Source: JAYTQQ01 sp043784965
Lineage (GTDB): Bacteria > Bdellovibrionota > Bdellovibrionia > Bdellovibrionales > JAMPXM01
DNA length: 24,703 nucleotides
NCBI GenBank assembly: GCA_043784965.1
Contig: JAYVXS010000026.1
Coordinates: forward strand, 1 to 24,703
Direction of reading: 5' to 3'
This document shows, piece after piece, positions 6,173-13,519 of this stretch. Position 1 is the first letter of the stretch. Each line of letters opens with the position of its first letter. The notes under the pieces were generated by a model. It ran no database searches. It was not told the DNA's origin and saw only the letters and a list, made by a program, of their open reading frames with translations. A program made the position numbers and the translations under genes.

Positions 6173-8338
6173 ATGTCCTACTCTCAGAGAGCTTTTCAAA
6201 GTTTTTGCATATTTTTACTTAAATCGCAGAGATTTGTGCTGCGCTGGCCTCGTTTAATTTTGATTGTTACTGGGTTGCTATTGGTTCTTTCGCTGGTGAA
6301 TCTGACGAAGATTAAAACACTCTACGCAGTTCATGATATTGCAGATCCTACTCTGAGCTACGCACAAGCTTTTCGCGAGACTCGTGATGACTTTAATCTT
6401 GGCAGTTCAATGATGGTGAGCTTTAAACCTGATTTTGCCGCAAATTTTACTACTGAGAAAATTTCAAAAATAAGAAGCTGGGCGTCGGCTCAAGATTACA
6501 ATAATCCCAATCTTCTAAGTTTGGGTTCGCCGTTTGATATTCGCCGTCCCAAACTGACAGATGATTTGCTATGGTATTTTCGCTTGATCGATCACAATTT
6601 TCCAGAAGAGATTGAGGCTCTTAAGAACACACCTTGGCGAGGAATTCTCACCGGCCTAAAAACGCAAGATCTATCTGTGATACTCACTTTTAAAGGGGGG
6701 ATTGATTCTCAGTTTTTTGGAAGTTTTGATCCCAGGCCAGTTGGCAAAGTCCTTGGCGATCTTGCAGAAAAATTCAAAAACAATGGGTCGTATTTTGTGG
6801 CTGGGGAAGCTGTTTTTCAATATTTTTGCCATGAGGGAATTAGCCGAAATAACGAGTTGAATTTGTATTTGTTGGGTTTTCTTTTATTGGCCTTTCGGGT
6901 TCTTTTCGGAACCTGGCGAAGTGGTCTCGCCTTCGTTCTTACAATCTCGATTATGGCTATTATAACCTTTGGGACAATGGCACTATTTCAAATCCCGATC
7001 GATCTCATATCAAGTGGACTTTTTTTGATGCTTGCGGTGGCGGCGCTCGAAGATTTTCTGTTTTTTTGCAGTGAGCAATTAACGCGGCAAACCCATTGGA
7101 AGAAGGCGATGCGAACTCTTTTGATCCCAAGTTTTTTTACCTCCTTTACTACAATTATTGGTTTCGGATCTCTTGCCGCCACCCATATGCTAATTATGAA
7201 ACGATTTGGAACCTGGGCGGCCTTTGGCAGTTTTATAGAGTGGATTTGTTGTTTTTTCATTCTACCGGCACTGATGATTCAATTTTCGTATTTTAGAAAT
7301 TTAACTAATATTAAAAAGTCATATCGACCAAATCTGCCGGATGTGCTTTTGAAAATGAAACTAAATCGTCCTTTGGCAAGGAGCTTATTAGTCATTTTTG
7401 TTACGGGTTTTTTTGCTTTGTTTCATCTTAATATTTCGGGCGCACCCAAAGACATGATGTCCCCGTCGCATCCCTTCATTCAGGGAATTGAAGATCTCAA
7501 ACTTAGTCGCGGATGGGAGGGCATAGTTCAGATTATTTTTGATAAGGACCATGTGGAAAATTTAGCGGTTTTAGAGAAACTTGCAAAACTGGATAATGTA
7601 GCTCAGGTATTTGGTGCAAAAATACTTGAAAAGTTTTTTGTAGAAAATTTGAAAGAACCAGAAAAAAATATCGCTTTACGAGACTTGCAGGATACAGATT
7701 TTTATAAAAGTTTTTTTTCGAAAAAACAAAAATCACGAGTCGAACTTTATGTGCGAGATACTGAAACTCAACCCATGATGAAGCTGCTTGGTGAGATTGA
7801 ATTGGTTTGTGGCAAAAAATGTACTGCAACTAGTGAGTCAGCAGCTCATGCTGAGTTTTCTGCACGTATTCCAGAGGCGTTTATTGAGAGCTTTGCTACA
7901 AGTCTCGCATCAGTCTGTCTTATTCTTTTGGTGCTGGTGGCACTTCTTACAAAAAAACCACGACCGTATTTTTCAATTTTATTGAGTTCGATGTGGGGAC
8001 CATTTCTTATCATGAGTCTATTTTGGATACTCGACACCAAAATTAATTTTATGGCCTGCCTCTTTATGACCGTATTGATAGGCCTTGCTGGCGATAATGC
8101 GATTCAGTTTCTTTTTGCATCGAAAAAAATTGATTTGACCGAGGGTCTATCGCGTAGAGGACATGGGTCCATGACCATTTCTTTTCTTATTGCAGGTTCT
8201 TGTCTGGTATTTTTGGGCTCGTATTTTGTTTCACCAAGGGTATACGGCCTGTTTCTCGGTCTTGGAATATTAGTCTCAACCTTTGGGGATATTTGGCTGC
8301 TGAAGGCGCTTCGAAATGATTCTTGTACGAAACCTTAG
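6173..8338 (+). CDS. MMPL/RND-superfamily lipid exporter
   Basis: Inner-membrane, proton-driven exporter of the kind that moves lipids or lipid-linked products out of the cytoplasm. The 721-aa product shows the family's duplicated plan. A first helix (about 27-46) is followed by a periplasmic loop (about 50-225) and a helix bundle (about 228-372). A second helix (about 394-412), second loop and second bundle (about 575-715) follow. Acidic residues lie in the proton-relay helices: ALEDFLFF (291-298) in the first half and GLAGDNAIQFLF in the second. It is shorter than HpnN or MmpL proteins but similar to the exporters of aryl polyene clusters. The start ATG lacks a good Shine-Dalgarno. The operon of acyl-chain genes begins 1.1 kb downstream, so it may export that product. 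Confidence 0.85.
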   Translation: MSYSQRAFQSFCIFLLKSQRFVLRWPRLILIVTGLLLVLSLVNLTKIKTLYAVHDIADPTLSYAQAFRETRDDFNLGSSMMVSFKPDFAANFTTEKISKIRSWASAQDYNNPNLLSLGSPFDIRRPKLTDDLLWYFRLIDHNFPEEIEALKNTPWRGILTGLKTQDLSVILTFKGGIDSQFFGSFDPRPVGKVLGDLAEKFKNNGSYFVAGEAVFQYFCHEGISRNNELNLYLLGFLLLAFRVLFGTWRSGLAFVLTISIMAIITFGTMALFQIPIDLISSGLFLMLAVAALEDFLFFCSEQLTRQTHWKKAMRTLLIPSFFTSFTTIIGFGSLAATHMLIMKRFGTWAAFGSFIEWICCFFILPALMIQFSYFRNLTNIKKSYRPNLPDVLLKMKLNRPLARSLLVIFVTGFFALFHLNISGAPKDMMSPSHPFIQGIEDLKLSRGWEGIVQIIFDKDHVENLAVLEKLAKLDNVAQVFGAKILEKFFVENLKEPEKNIALRDLQDTDFYKSFFSKKQKSRVELYVRDTETQPMMKLLGEIELVCGKKCTATSESAAHAEFSARIPEAFIESFATSLASVCLILLVLVALLTKKPRPYFSILLSSMWGPFLIMSLFWILDTKINFMACLFMTVLIGLAGDNAIQFLFASKKIDLTEGLSRRGHGSMTISFLIAGSCLVFLGSYFVSPRVYGLFLGLGILVSTFGDIWLLKALRNDSCTKP

Positions 8339-8358
8339 GGCCTCTGGATCTTAGGGCC
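8334..8358. repeat. Short duplication at the MMPL-gene stop codon
   Basis: CTTAGGGCC occurs at 8334-8342 and again at 8350-8358, a 16-base period. The first copy contains the stop codon (TAG, 8336-8338) of the exporter gene. It is a small example of the border duplications seen elsewhere in the window. Chance is possible at this length. Confidence 0.55.
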
Positions 8359-8384
8359 GCTTAAGTTAGTTTAGCGCACAATTT

Positions 8385-9188
8385 TTAGCGAACGACGGCT
8401 TTCGCAAGACCAAGTCTTTCAAGAACTCCAACCAGCCAAGCGCTTATATCTATCTCATACCAGGCAAATCCCAGGCGTAAACGGCGAGGTTTTTCATGAT
8501 GGTTGTTGTGAAATGACTCGCCAAAGCTCAATGGTCCGAGCCACCAAATATTCTGACTTTGATCAGGAGTATTTGCTTTTCTCTTACCCAAACTTGGGAG
8601 ATGGCAAAGTGAGGCAATCAACATCCAACAAAACTGATAACTCAAAGCTAGGGGAAGATAAAACCCAAAGAGCAGTGAGGGCCAACCAAAAATGAAATAA
8701 ACTATCAAGGCATATATGCTATGAATAAGGAGGCTGGGCAGACTCCCTTGCGCTAGACGAATGAACCAAAAACTCTTGATGTCTTCAGTTGATGTCTGCC
8801 ACTTCGCAACTTGTTTCATATCCATCTTCATAGTCCAAAATAAATAAGAATACCAAAATCCATCTCTTGGACTATGTGAGTCTTCAGCGATATCGGTGTG
8901 CGTATGATGGTAGCGATGAATGGCAACCCAAGTGACTGGATCGCCGCCAAGGCCAACAAGGCCACCAATAAGAAAGAACATATGAAGTGGAACGGGTAGC
9001 TCGAACGAGCGATGAGTTAGGCACCGGTGATAGTAAAGCGAGCTGCTTAGGCCAAACCATAAATAGTGAATGAAAAAAAGCACCAAAAAGGAATTTTGAA
9101 ATGGCGTAAAAAAAGCGGCAAAGGCGGCAAGATGAAGTGCGATCATCAAGCCAGAGTTTACCAAATTCCACGGTCTATTTTTAAACAT
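8385..9188 (-). CDS. Membrane acyl-lipid/acyl-CoA delta-9-type desaturase
   Basis: Di-iron membrane enzyme that places a cis double bond in fatty acyl chains using oxygen. All three histidine boxes are present: HRCLTH (54-59), HRYHH (91-95) and HNNHH (228-232). They are set among four hydrophobic stretches (about 10-50, 66-85, 112-120, 154-195), as in the OLE1/DesC class. The 267-aa length is compact but complete. A GGAG with 9-nt spacing supports the ATG at 9188. The gene converges on the MMPL exporter (46-base gap) and diverges from the acyl-chain operon. It may modify general membrane lipids or the operon's product; the sequence does not decide. Confidence 0.9.
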   Translation of the reverse strand: MFKNRPWNLVNSGLMIALHLAAFAAFFTPFQNSFLVLFFIHYLWFGLSSSLYYHRCLTHRSFELPVPLHMFFLIGGLVGLGGDPVTWVAIHRYHHTHTDIAEDSHSPRDGFWYSYLFWTMKMDMKQVAKWQTSTEDIKSFWFIRLAQGSLPSLLIHSIYALIVYFIFGWPSLLFGFYLPLALSYQFCWMLIASLCHLPSLGKRKANTPDQSQNIWWLGPLSFGESFHNNHHEKPRRLRLGFAWYEIDISAWLVGVLERLGLAKAVVR

Positions 9189-9267
9189 GAATGTTACTCC
9201 GACCTTGATTCCTTGATTTGCAGTGGATTCGTCATTTTATCTCACGATTAGTCATGAAAAAAGTCTA

Positions 9268-9430
9268 TTGATTTGCCAGTTGATTTGCCAGTTGATTTGC
9301 CAGTTTATTTGCCAGTTTATTTGCCAGTTTATTTGTCTGTTGATTTGTCTGTTGATTTGTCTGTTGATTTGCCTGTTGATTTGTCTGTTGATTTGCCAGT
9401 TTATTTGCCTATTGATTTGTCTGTTGATTT
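9268..9430. repeat. 12-bp tandem repeat abutting the dehydratase start
   Basis: Thirteen 12-base units (9268-9423) and a partial fourteenth (TTGATTT, 9424-9430) end four bases before the ATG at 9435. Units follow TTGATTTGCCAG, with variants TTTATTTGCCAG, TTTATTTGTCTG, TTGATTTGTCTG, TTGATTTGCCTG and TTTATTTGCCTA. The array fills most of the 246-base gap between the divergent desaturase and the operon. It would form the operon's 5' untranslated region. No Shine-Dalgarno is present between it and the start codon. Confidence 0.97.
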
Positions 9431-9434
9431 ATAA

Positions 9435-9950
9435 ATGGATGTGATTTCTAATTATCCCATGCGTTTTTATATGCTGGATCGCGTCGTTCGACTCGAAAAA
9501 AATAAATCTATTGATGCAATCAAGTGTTGGACACAAACCGAAGATATTTTTGCTGATCACTTTCCTACAATGCCGATTGTTCCAGGCGTTTTAATTATTG
9601 AGGCGATGTGCCAAGCTTTGGGCATTTTGATGGAAGAAACTTATCCCGAAGTTTATCCAGAAAATAAAGAAGGCGTATGGTCGATTTTGAGCATGCTGAA
9701 TAAAGCTAAATTCAAAAAATTTCTGATTCCTGGTGATCGCATGGAGATTCACGGAGAGCTCACCAGTCTTGAAAAAAATTATGGTAGCGGTATGGTTAGT
9801 GTTTCTGTGGACGGAGAGTTTCGAGCTTCGGCTGAGATTTCACTGATATTCTTTCCGAGAAGTAAAATGAAAAATCCAGAACTACTCCAGCAAAGAGCGA
9901 ACTATGTGAATTTTTTATTTAACGGCCATAAAATGAATGAAAACCTCTAG
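9435..9950 (+). CDS. FabZ-like 3-hydroxyacyl-ACP dehydratase
   Basis: Hotdog-fold enzyme predicted to dehydrate 3-hydroxyacyl-ACP to the trans-2-enoyl-ACP. Residues 41-58 (DHFPTMPIVPGVLIIEAM) form the FabZ active-site motif. His42 and Glu56 are 14 residues apart, the same spacing as His54/Glu68 in E. coli FabZ. The N-terminal YPMRFYMLDRVVRLE is the usual family opening. The product is 171 aa, slightly longer than housekeeping FabZ because of a basic C-terminal tail. It is the first gene of the operon, its start lies directly behind a 12-bp repeat array, and it overlaps the next gene by 14 bases. The KS/ACP context makes a pathway-specific dehydratase more likely than the housekeeping copy. 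Confidence 0.9.
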   Translation: MDVISNYPMRFYMLDRVVRLEKNKSIDAIKCWTQTEDIFADHFPTMPIVPGVLIIEAMCQALGILMEETYPEVYPENKEGVWSILSMLNKAKFKKFLIPGDRMEIHGELTSLEKNYGSGMVSVSVDGEFRASAEISLIFFPRSKMKNPELLQQRANYVNFLFNGHKMNENL

Positions 9951-11043
9951 GACGAGTGTCTTCATATCGGCGGCCGAAATTCTTGTGCCTCCGGCACAGG
10001 GATTAAGCGAATTTTTACAGAGTCTGTTGACCCAGCAGCGGCCAATTGCTAAATCTCAAACAAAAATATCTGACAAAATTTTCATTGAGAGTTTAGAGCT
10101 CGCTCTTGATGCTTCAGATCGACATCATCCATCGATAAGAGATGTGAAGTCGATGCGTATTGATGTCATTGCCATGTGTATCTGTCTGGGACGTATGCTT
10201 GAGAGTTTTGGCGAATCCAACTGGGCTGAAGTTCCACTTTTTGTAAGCACTGGCGCAAGTGCCTCCGGCCTAACGGCTGAAATTCAAGGTATCTACTCGC
10301 TCTTGCGCGAGCATATTTCATCAGATGACAATCAAAGAAATCAACAGGTCAATCATGAGATTCATCCGCTGTTTGCGCTCAAAGCCCTGACTAATTCTGC
10401 ACAGGCCTATGCGGCGCAAATTTTTGGATTTCGCGGACAGAATACGACTTTTGGAAGCACTTCAGATGCCAGTTTTCAGGCTTTTAATGAGGGCTTTGAA
10501 TTAATACAATTGGGCGAAGCTGACAGGGTAGTCGTTGCGGCCTCAAATGGCGGCGGCTTTTATTCCCAACTCATGGGTGTTGGACTTGCTCCCCAGGGGC
10601 GGTTCTTTTGCGAAAGTCCTTGTGCCGTCTCAATGATTCTTGAATCTGAGGGGAGTCTCTTGCAAAGAAATATAACTCCGATTTGTGAGGTCTTTGAGAT
10701 TAAATCTAGCAGTCGTCTTCCGCAAATGGATGAGTTAGATGCTGAACAGATTTACGCCGAATTTAAAGAGAAGGCCCAAGCTCAGGCTATTTTTAGTGGC
10801 GGATCTTGCTTTGAAAGTTTACAGGCAGAGATTAAGAGTATTGCTGGCCATTGGCCAAAAAGCATGAGCCCATATTCAATTTTGGGTGGCACAGGTTGTG
10901 TTTCAGTTTTACTAAATATTGCAGTTGCATACCAAATGCTGAGAGAAAAATTAATTTCTGAAGTTGATTGTTTGGATGTGGATACCTATTTTAGGGCGTC
11001 TTGTATTCAGCTCGGTCGACCGAAGGCTCTGGTGAATCTATGA
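9937..11043 (+). CDS. Ketosynthase-like protein without catalytic Cys (chain-length-factor-like)
   Basis: Thiolase-fold protein of 368 aa related to beta-ketoacyl synthases but apparently non-condensing. The nucleophile region reads FGSTSDASFQAF (172-183), with Ser176 where the KS Cys would lie. The later His of 'KS-x-GH' is also missing (SMSPYSILGGTGCVSVLLN). Such partners, called chain length factors in type II polyketide systems and in the aryl polyene KS/CLF pair, dimerise with an active KS and shape the product cavity. The next gene encodes an intact KS and starts in an ATGA overlap, which favours 1:1 synthesis. Some decarboxylase-type KS variants also lack the Cys, an alternative that cannot be excluded. 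Confidence 0.8.
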   Translation: MKTSRTSVFISAAEILVPPAQGLSEFLQSLLTQQRPIAKSQTKISDKIFIESLELALDASDRHHPSIRDVKSMRIDVIAMCICLGRMLESFGESNWAEVPLFVSTGASASGLTAEIQGIYSLLREHISSDDNQRNQQVNHEIHPLFALKALTNSAQAYAAQIFGFRGQNTTFGSTSDASFQAFNEGFELIQLGEADRVVVAASNGGGFYSQLMGVGLAPQGRFFCESPCAVSMILESEGSLLQRNITPICEVFEIKSSSRLPQMDELDAEQIYAEFKEKAQAQAIFSGGSCFESLQAEIKSIAGHWPKSMSPYSILGGTGCVSVLLNIAVAYQMLREKLISEVDCLDVDTYFRASCIQLGRPKALVNL

Positions 11044-12317
11044 GCCGGGTTTACATTGTTGACTACGATGTGGTAAGTGCAATCGGTATTGGCCATGAAG
11101 AAACTTGGCAAAATCTAGAAAAAAACCACTCTGGAGCACGTCGTATTTCTCGATTTTCAACTGAAGGATTGTCCTGTGATGTTGCGGCAGAAATTACTAC
11201 ACCACTCATGCCCAAGCTAAAAGCATTTTCAGAGAGTATCCAACGGGCCTGTCATTTTGATCGGAAATTAGAAATGATTTTGGCGTGCTATGCAATCATG
11301 AGTGAGCGGTTGAAATTGTGTTTTTCAGATCACGATCCTCTGCGTGCCGGACTGGTTTTTGGCTTAGGTCTTGATATCACCCCAATTGAAAATCTTCATT
11401 TGCTCATGCAAAAAAAACCCAATTTACAAGAGGTCGTTGCTTTATATCGAGATCTCAATGCAACCCAAGATCGCATGAATATTATTGCCAATCCGCTTGA
11501 TGTCGCGTGCATCATCTTGGCTAGAGAATTAAAAATAGCGGGTTTTCAAAAATCGACGCTCACGGCATGCTCGGCGTCGAGTCAGGCGGTTGCATTTGGT
11601 ATGCAAGCTATACAGCGAAATAAAATGGATGTTGTTTTGGTCGGTGGTACAGATTCACTATTAAACACGCTGGGTATGGTGGCCTTTGCTAAGCTTGGAA
11701 TTATATTGCCAAGCGATGAGGAGCCAGAACAAATCTGTAAGCCTCTAGATAAAAATCGAAGTAGTGTGCTTTTGGGCGAGGGTGCAGGCCTCATGGTACT
11801 TGCCTCAGAGGCCTTCGTCAAAATGCGTGGCTTGAAGCCACTCCTTGAACTGACTGGATTTGGAAATAGTCTTGATGGATATAAAATCACTGCACCAGAT
11901 CCCGAGGCCCGAGGCATGCGAAAGGCGATTGAACAAGCTTTGTGCAGGAGCAAGTGGCGAACCAGTGACGTAGACTATATCAATTTACATGGAACAGGCA
12001 CAACCGCTAATGATCCTCTCGAGATTAAGGCAATTCTAGATGTCTTTGGTGAGGATTCTAAAGGGCTTTCAGTAAGTTCGACCAAGGATCGCCATGGTCA
12101 TATGATTGCCGCCGCAGGAATAATGGAGCTCTGCTTATTGGCCATGTGCATGAAGAAAAATGTCATCCCGTGCACGCGCAATCTGACAAGGCCATTAATT
12201 GACGGAGGGCTAAATCTGGTTCGTGGAAAAAATGAAATTAAGGAAATTAGAAAGGCCTTGTCAAACTCATTTGCATTTGGTGGAGTGAACACGGTCCTTG
12301 CGGTTCAAAAAATTTAG
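11040..12317 (+). CDS. Beta-ketoacyl-ACP synthase (FabF-like KS)
   Basis: Condensing enzyme that extends an acyl chain with malonyl-ACP. The full catalytic set is visible in the 425-aa product: Cys177 in TACSASSQA, His317 in LHGTGTTANDP, Lys349 in STKDRHGH, and His354. The C-terminal SNSFAFGGVNTVL segment is the family signature. An in-frame TTG at 11001 would add 13 residues, but the ATG at 11040 forms an ATGA overlap with the stop of the KS-like gene and gives a normal KS N-terminus (VYIVDYDVVSAIGIG). It most likely works as a heterodimer with the Cys-less protein upstream. The length and motifs are ordinary; the pairing is what is distinctive. Confidence 0.92.
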   Translation: MSRVYIVDYDVVSAIGIGHEETWQNLEKNHSGARRISRFSTEGLSCDVAAEITTPLMPKLKAFSESIQRACHFDRKLEMILACYAIMSERLKLCFSDHDPLRAGLVFGLGLDITPIENLHLLMQKKPNLQEVVALYRDLNATQDRMNIIANPLDVACIILARELKIAGFQKSTLTACSASSQAVAFGMQAIQRNKMDVVLVGGTDSLLNTLGMVAFAKLGIILPSDEEPEQICKPLDKNRSSVLLGEGAGLMVLASEAFVKMRGLKPLLELTGFGNSLDGYKITAPDPEARGMRKAIEQALCRSKWRTSDVDYINLHGTGTTANDPLEIKAILDVFGEDSKGLSVSSTKDRHGHMIAAAGIMELCLLAMCMKKNVIPCTRNLTRPLIDGGLNLVRGKNEIKEIRKALSNSFAFGGVNTVLAVQKI

Positions 12318-12353
12318 GCAATAGCCTCAAGTGGTGATGAAAGAAGTCATGCT

Positions 12354-13115
12354 ATGGATCTTGCGCTCAATAGTGAAGTCGTTCTGTTAACGGGTGCCAA
12401 TGGAGGCATCGGAATGGCAATTGCACAGGCGTTTCTAAAAGAAGATGCCAAAGTAATATGTTTTGTGCGCGGTGGCGTCGAGCGTCTATCTGAACTTAAA
12501 ATTTGGATGGAAATGAATAAAATTGAAAGTTCAAATTTAGATTGTTTTGACGTCGATATTGGAAATAGCGAAAGCCTTGAAAAGGGTGTTGACTTGGTCA
12601 TTGAAAAATATAAACGAATCGACATTTTGATAAATAATGCGGGTGCTGCTGTTGAGATTCCATTTTTGATGATGGAAGATGATGATTGGCAGAGCTGCAT
12701 CGATTTCAATTTGAATATGACAGCTCGACTTACAAAAAAAGTTTGTCGACATATGTTGCGAGAAAAAAAAGGTTCAGTTGTTAATATTTCTTCAGTAGTC
12801 GGTTGCGCTACTGGTCGGGGCGTGTCGGCCTACGGTTCAGCGAAGGCGGCGATGAATCGCATGACCGAAATTTTAGCGCTTGAATTGGGCCGCAAAGGCG
12901 TTCGCATCAATGCGGTGGCTCCAGGAGCAATTGATACAAAAATGAGTAAAGCTTTGATGGATCGTGCCGGAGATGTCGTTCTAAATCGAACACCACTGAA
13001 TCGAATGGGACTTCCAAGCGAGGTGGCGCAGGCTGTTTTATTTCTCGCCAGCGAAAAAACGGGATCATTTATAACAGGACATATTTTAAATGTTGATGGG
13101 GGAATAAGTTTATGA
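12354..13115 (+). CDS. FabG-like 3-oxoacyl-ACP reductase (SDR)
   Basis: Short-chain dehydrogenase/reductase, expected to reduce 3-oxoacyl-ACP to 3-hydroxyacyl-ACP with NADPH. Classical SDR motifs are in order: TGANGGIG nucleotide loop (14-21), NNAG (about 90), the catalytic Ser of ISSVVG, YGSAK with Tyr and Lys four residues apart (about 161-165), then the VAPGAIDTKMS segment and the C-terminal GHILNVDGG. The 253-aa length is normal. The gene follows the KS by 36 bases, and its stop overlaps the ACP gene start (ATGA). Together with the dehydratase and KS pair, it completes the reductive cycle except for an enoyl reductase, so the product could retain double bonds. Confidence 0.92.
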   Translation: MDLALNSEVVLLTGANGGIGMAIAQAFLKEDAKVICFVRGGVERLSELKIWMEMNKIESSNLDCFDVDIGNSESLEKGVDLVIEKYKRIDILINNAGAAVEIPFLMMEDDDWQSCIDFNLNMTARLTKKVCRHMLREKKGSVVNISSVVGCATGRGVSAYGSAKAAMNRMTEILALELGRKGVRINAVAPGAIDTKMSKALMDRAGDVVLNRTPLNRMGLPSEVAQAVLFLASEKTGSFITGHILNVDGGISL

Positions 13116-13516
13116 TGACTGCCGATGCACCAGAATTTGTTACGAATGGAGTACGTCGTTGTATTACAAAAGCAACCGGACTTGCAGTTGAGGATGTGAC
13201 CCTTGAAAAGACTTTGATTGGAGATCTCAGTATAGATTCGATCGATATGATTGATCTCATTTATCAAATTGAAGATGAGTTCAGTATTGAAATTAAAATT
13301 GGCGAACTTGAGAAGAGCGCGCGTGCCCATTTGGGTGAAAAGCCATTTGCTATCGATAATGTGATTACCGCTGAAGGTCTTTTGGTTCTACAAGACTTGA
13401 TACCAGAGGTGCCAAAAGAAAAATTCACACCAGGAATTATGGTTCATCAAATTCCTTATTTATTTTCAGTTCGTTCACTATGTGGTTTGGTGGATCGCAA
13501 ACTTAGGACTTGTTAG
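13112..13516 (+). CDS. Acyl carrier protein with C-terminal extension
   Basis: Carries the growing acyl chain on a phosphopantetheine arm. The attachment site is Ser43 within GDLSIDSIDMIDLI, followed by the acidic recognition helix (YQIEDEFSIEI). A standard ACP ends near residue 85. This 134-aa protein continues with ITAEGLLVLQDLIPEVP, then PGIMVHQIPYLFSVRSLCGLVDRKL. Similar tails occur in specialised ACPs of lipid and polyketide operons, to my recollection, and may dock a partner. The start is ATGATG at 13112; the first ATG overlaps the reductase stop and is used here, and the second would remove one residue. No phosphopantetheinyl transferase is encoded in the window. Confidence 0.88.
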   Translation: MMTADAPEFVTNGVRRCITKATGLAVEDVTLEKTLIGDLSIDSIDMIDLIYQIEDEFSIEIKIGELEKSARAHLGEKPFAIDNVITAEGLLVLQDLIPEVPKEKFTPGIMVHQIPYLFSVRSLCGLVDRKLRTC

Positions 13517-13519
13517 TGA

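Noticed and set aside
9268..9430. Possible CRISPR array
   Set aside because: Units are directly adjacent without unique spacers, are only 12 bp and there are no cas genes. The same holds for the other arrays.
9223..9444. Open frame with a repeated Leu-Ile-Cys-(Gln/Leu) pattern
   Set aside because: It is simply the translation of the 12-bp repeat array (a multiple of three, so no stops arise); no ribosome-binding site, and it runs into the dehydratase start.
11001..11039. N-terminal extension of the KS from a TTG
   Set aside because: The ATG at 11040 overlaps the previous stop in the usual ATGA form and gives a standard KS N-terminus.
11582..11953. 123-residue minus-strand frame inside the KS gene
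   Set aside because: Complement shadow of a strongly coding region; no ribosome-binding site and no recognisable domain.
12830..13330. 166-residue minus-strand frame across the reductase and ACP genes
   Set aside because: Antisense to two genes with clear catalytic motifs; it spans their junction and has no family features.
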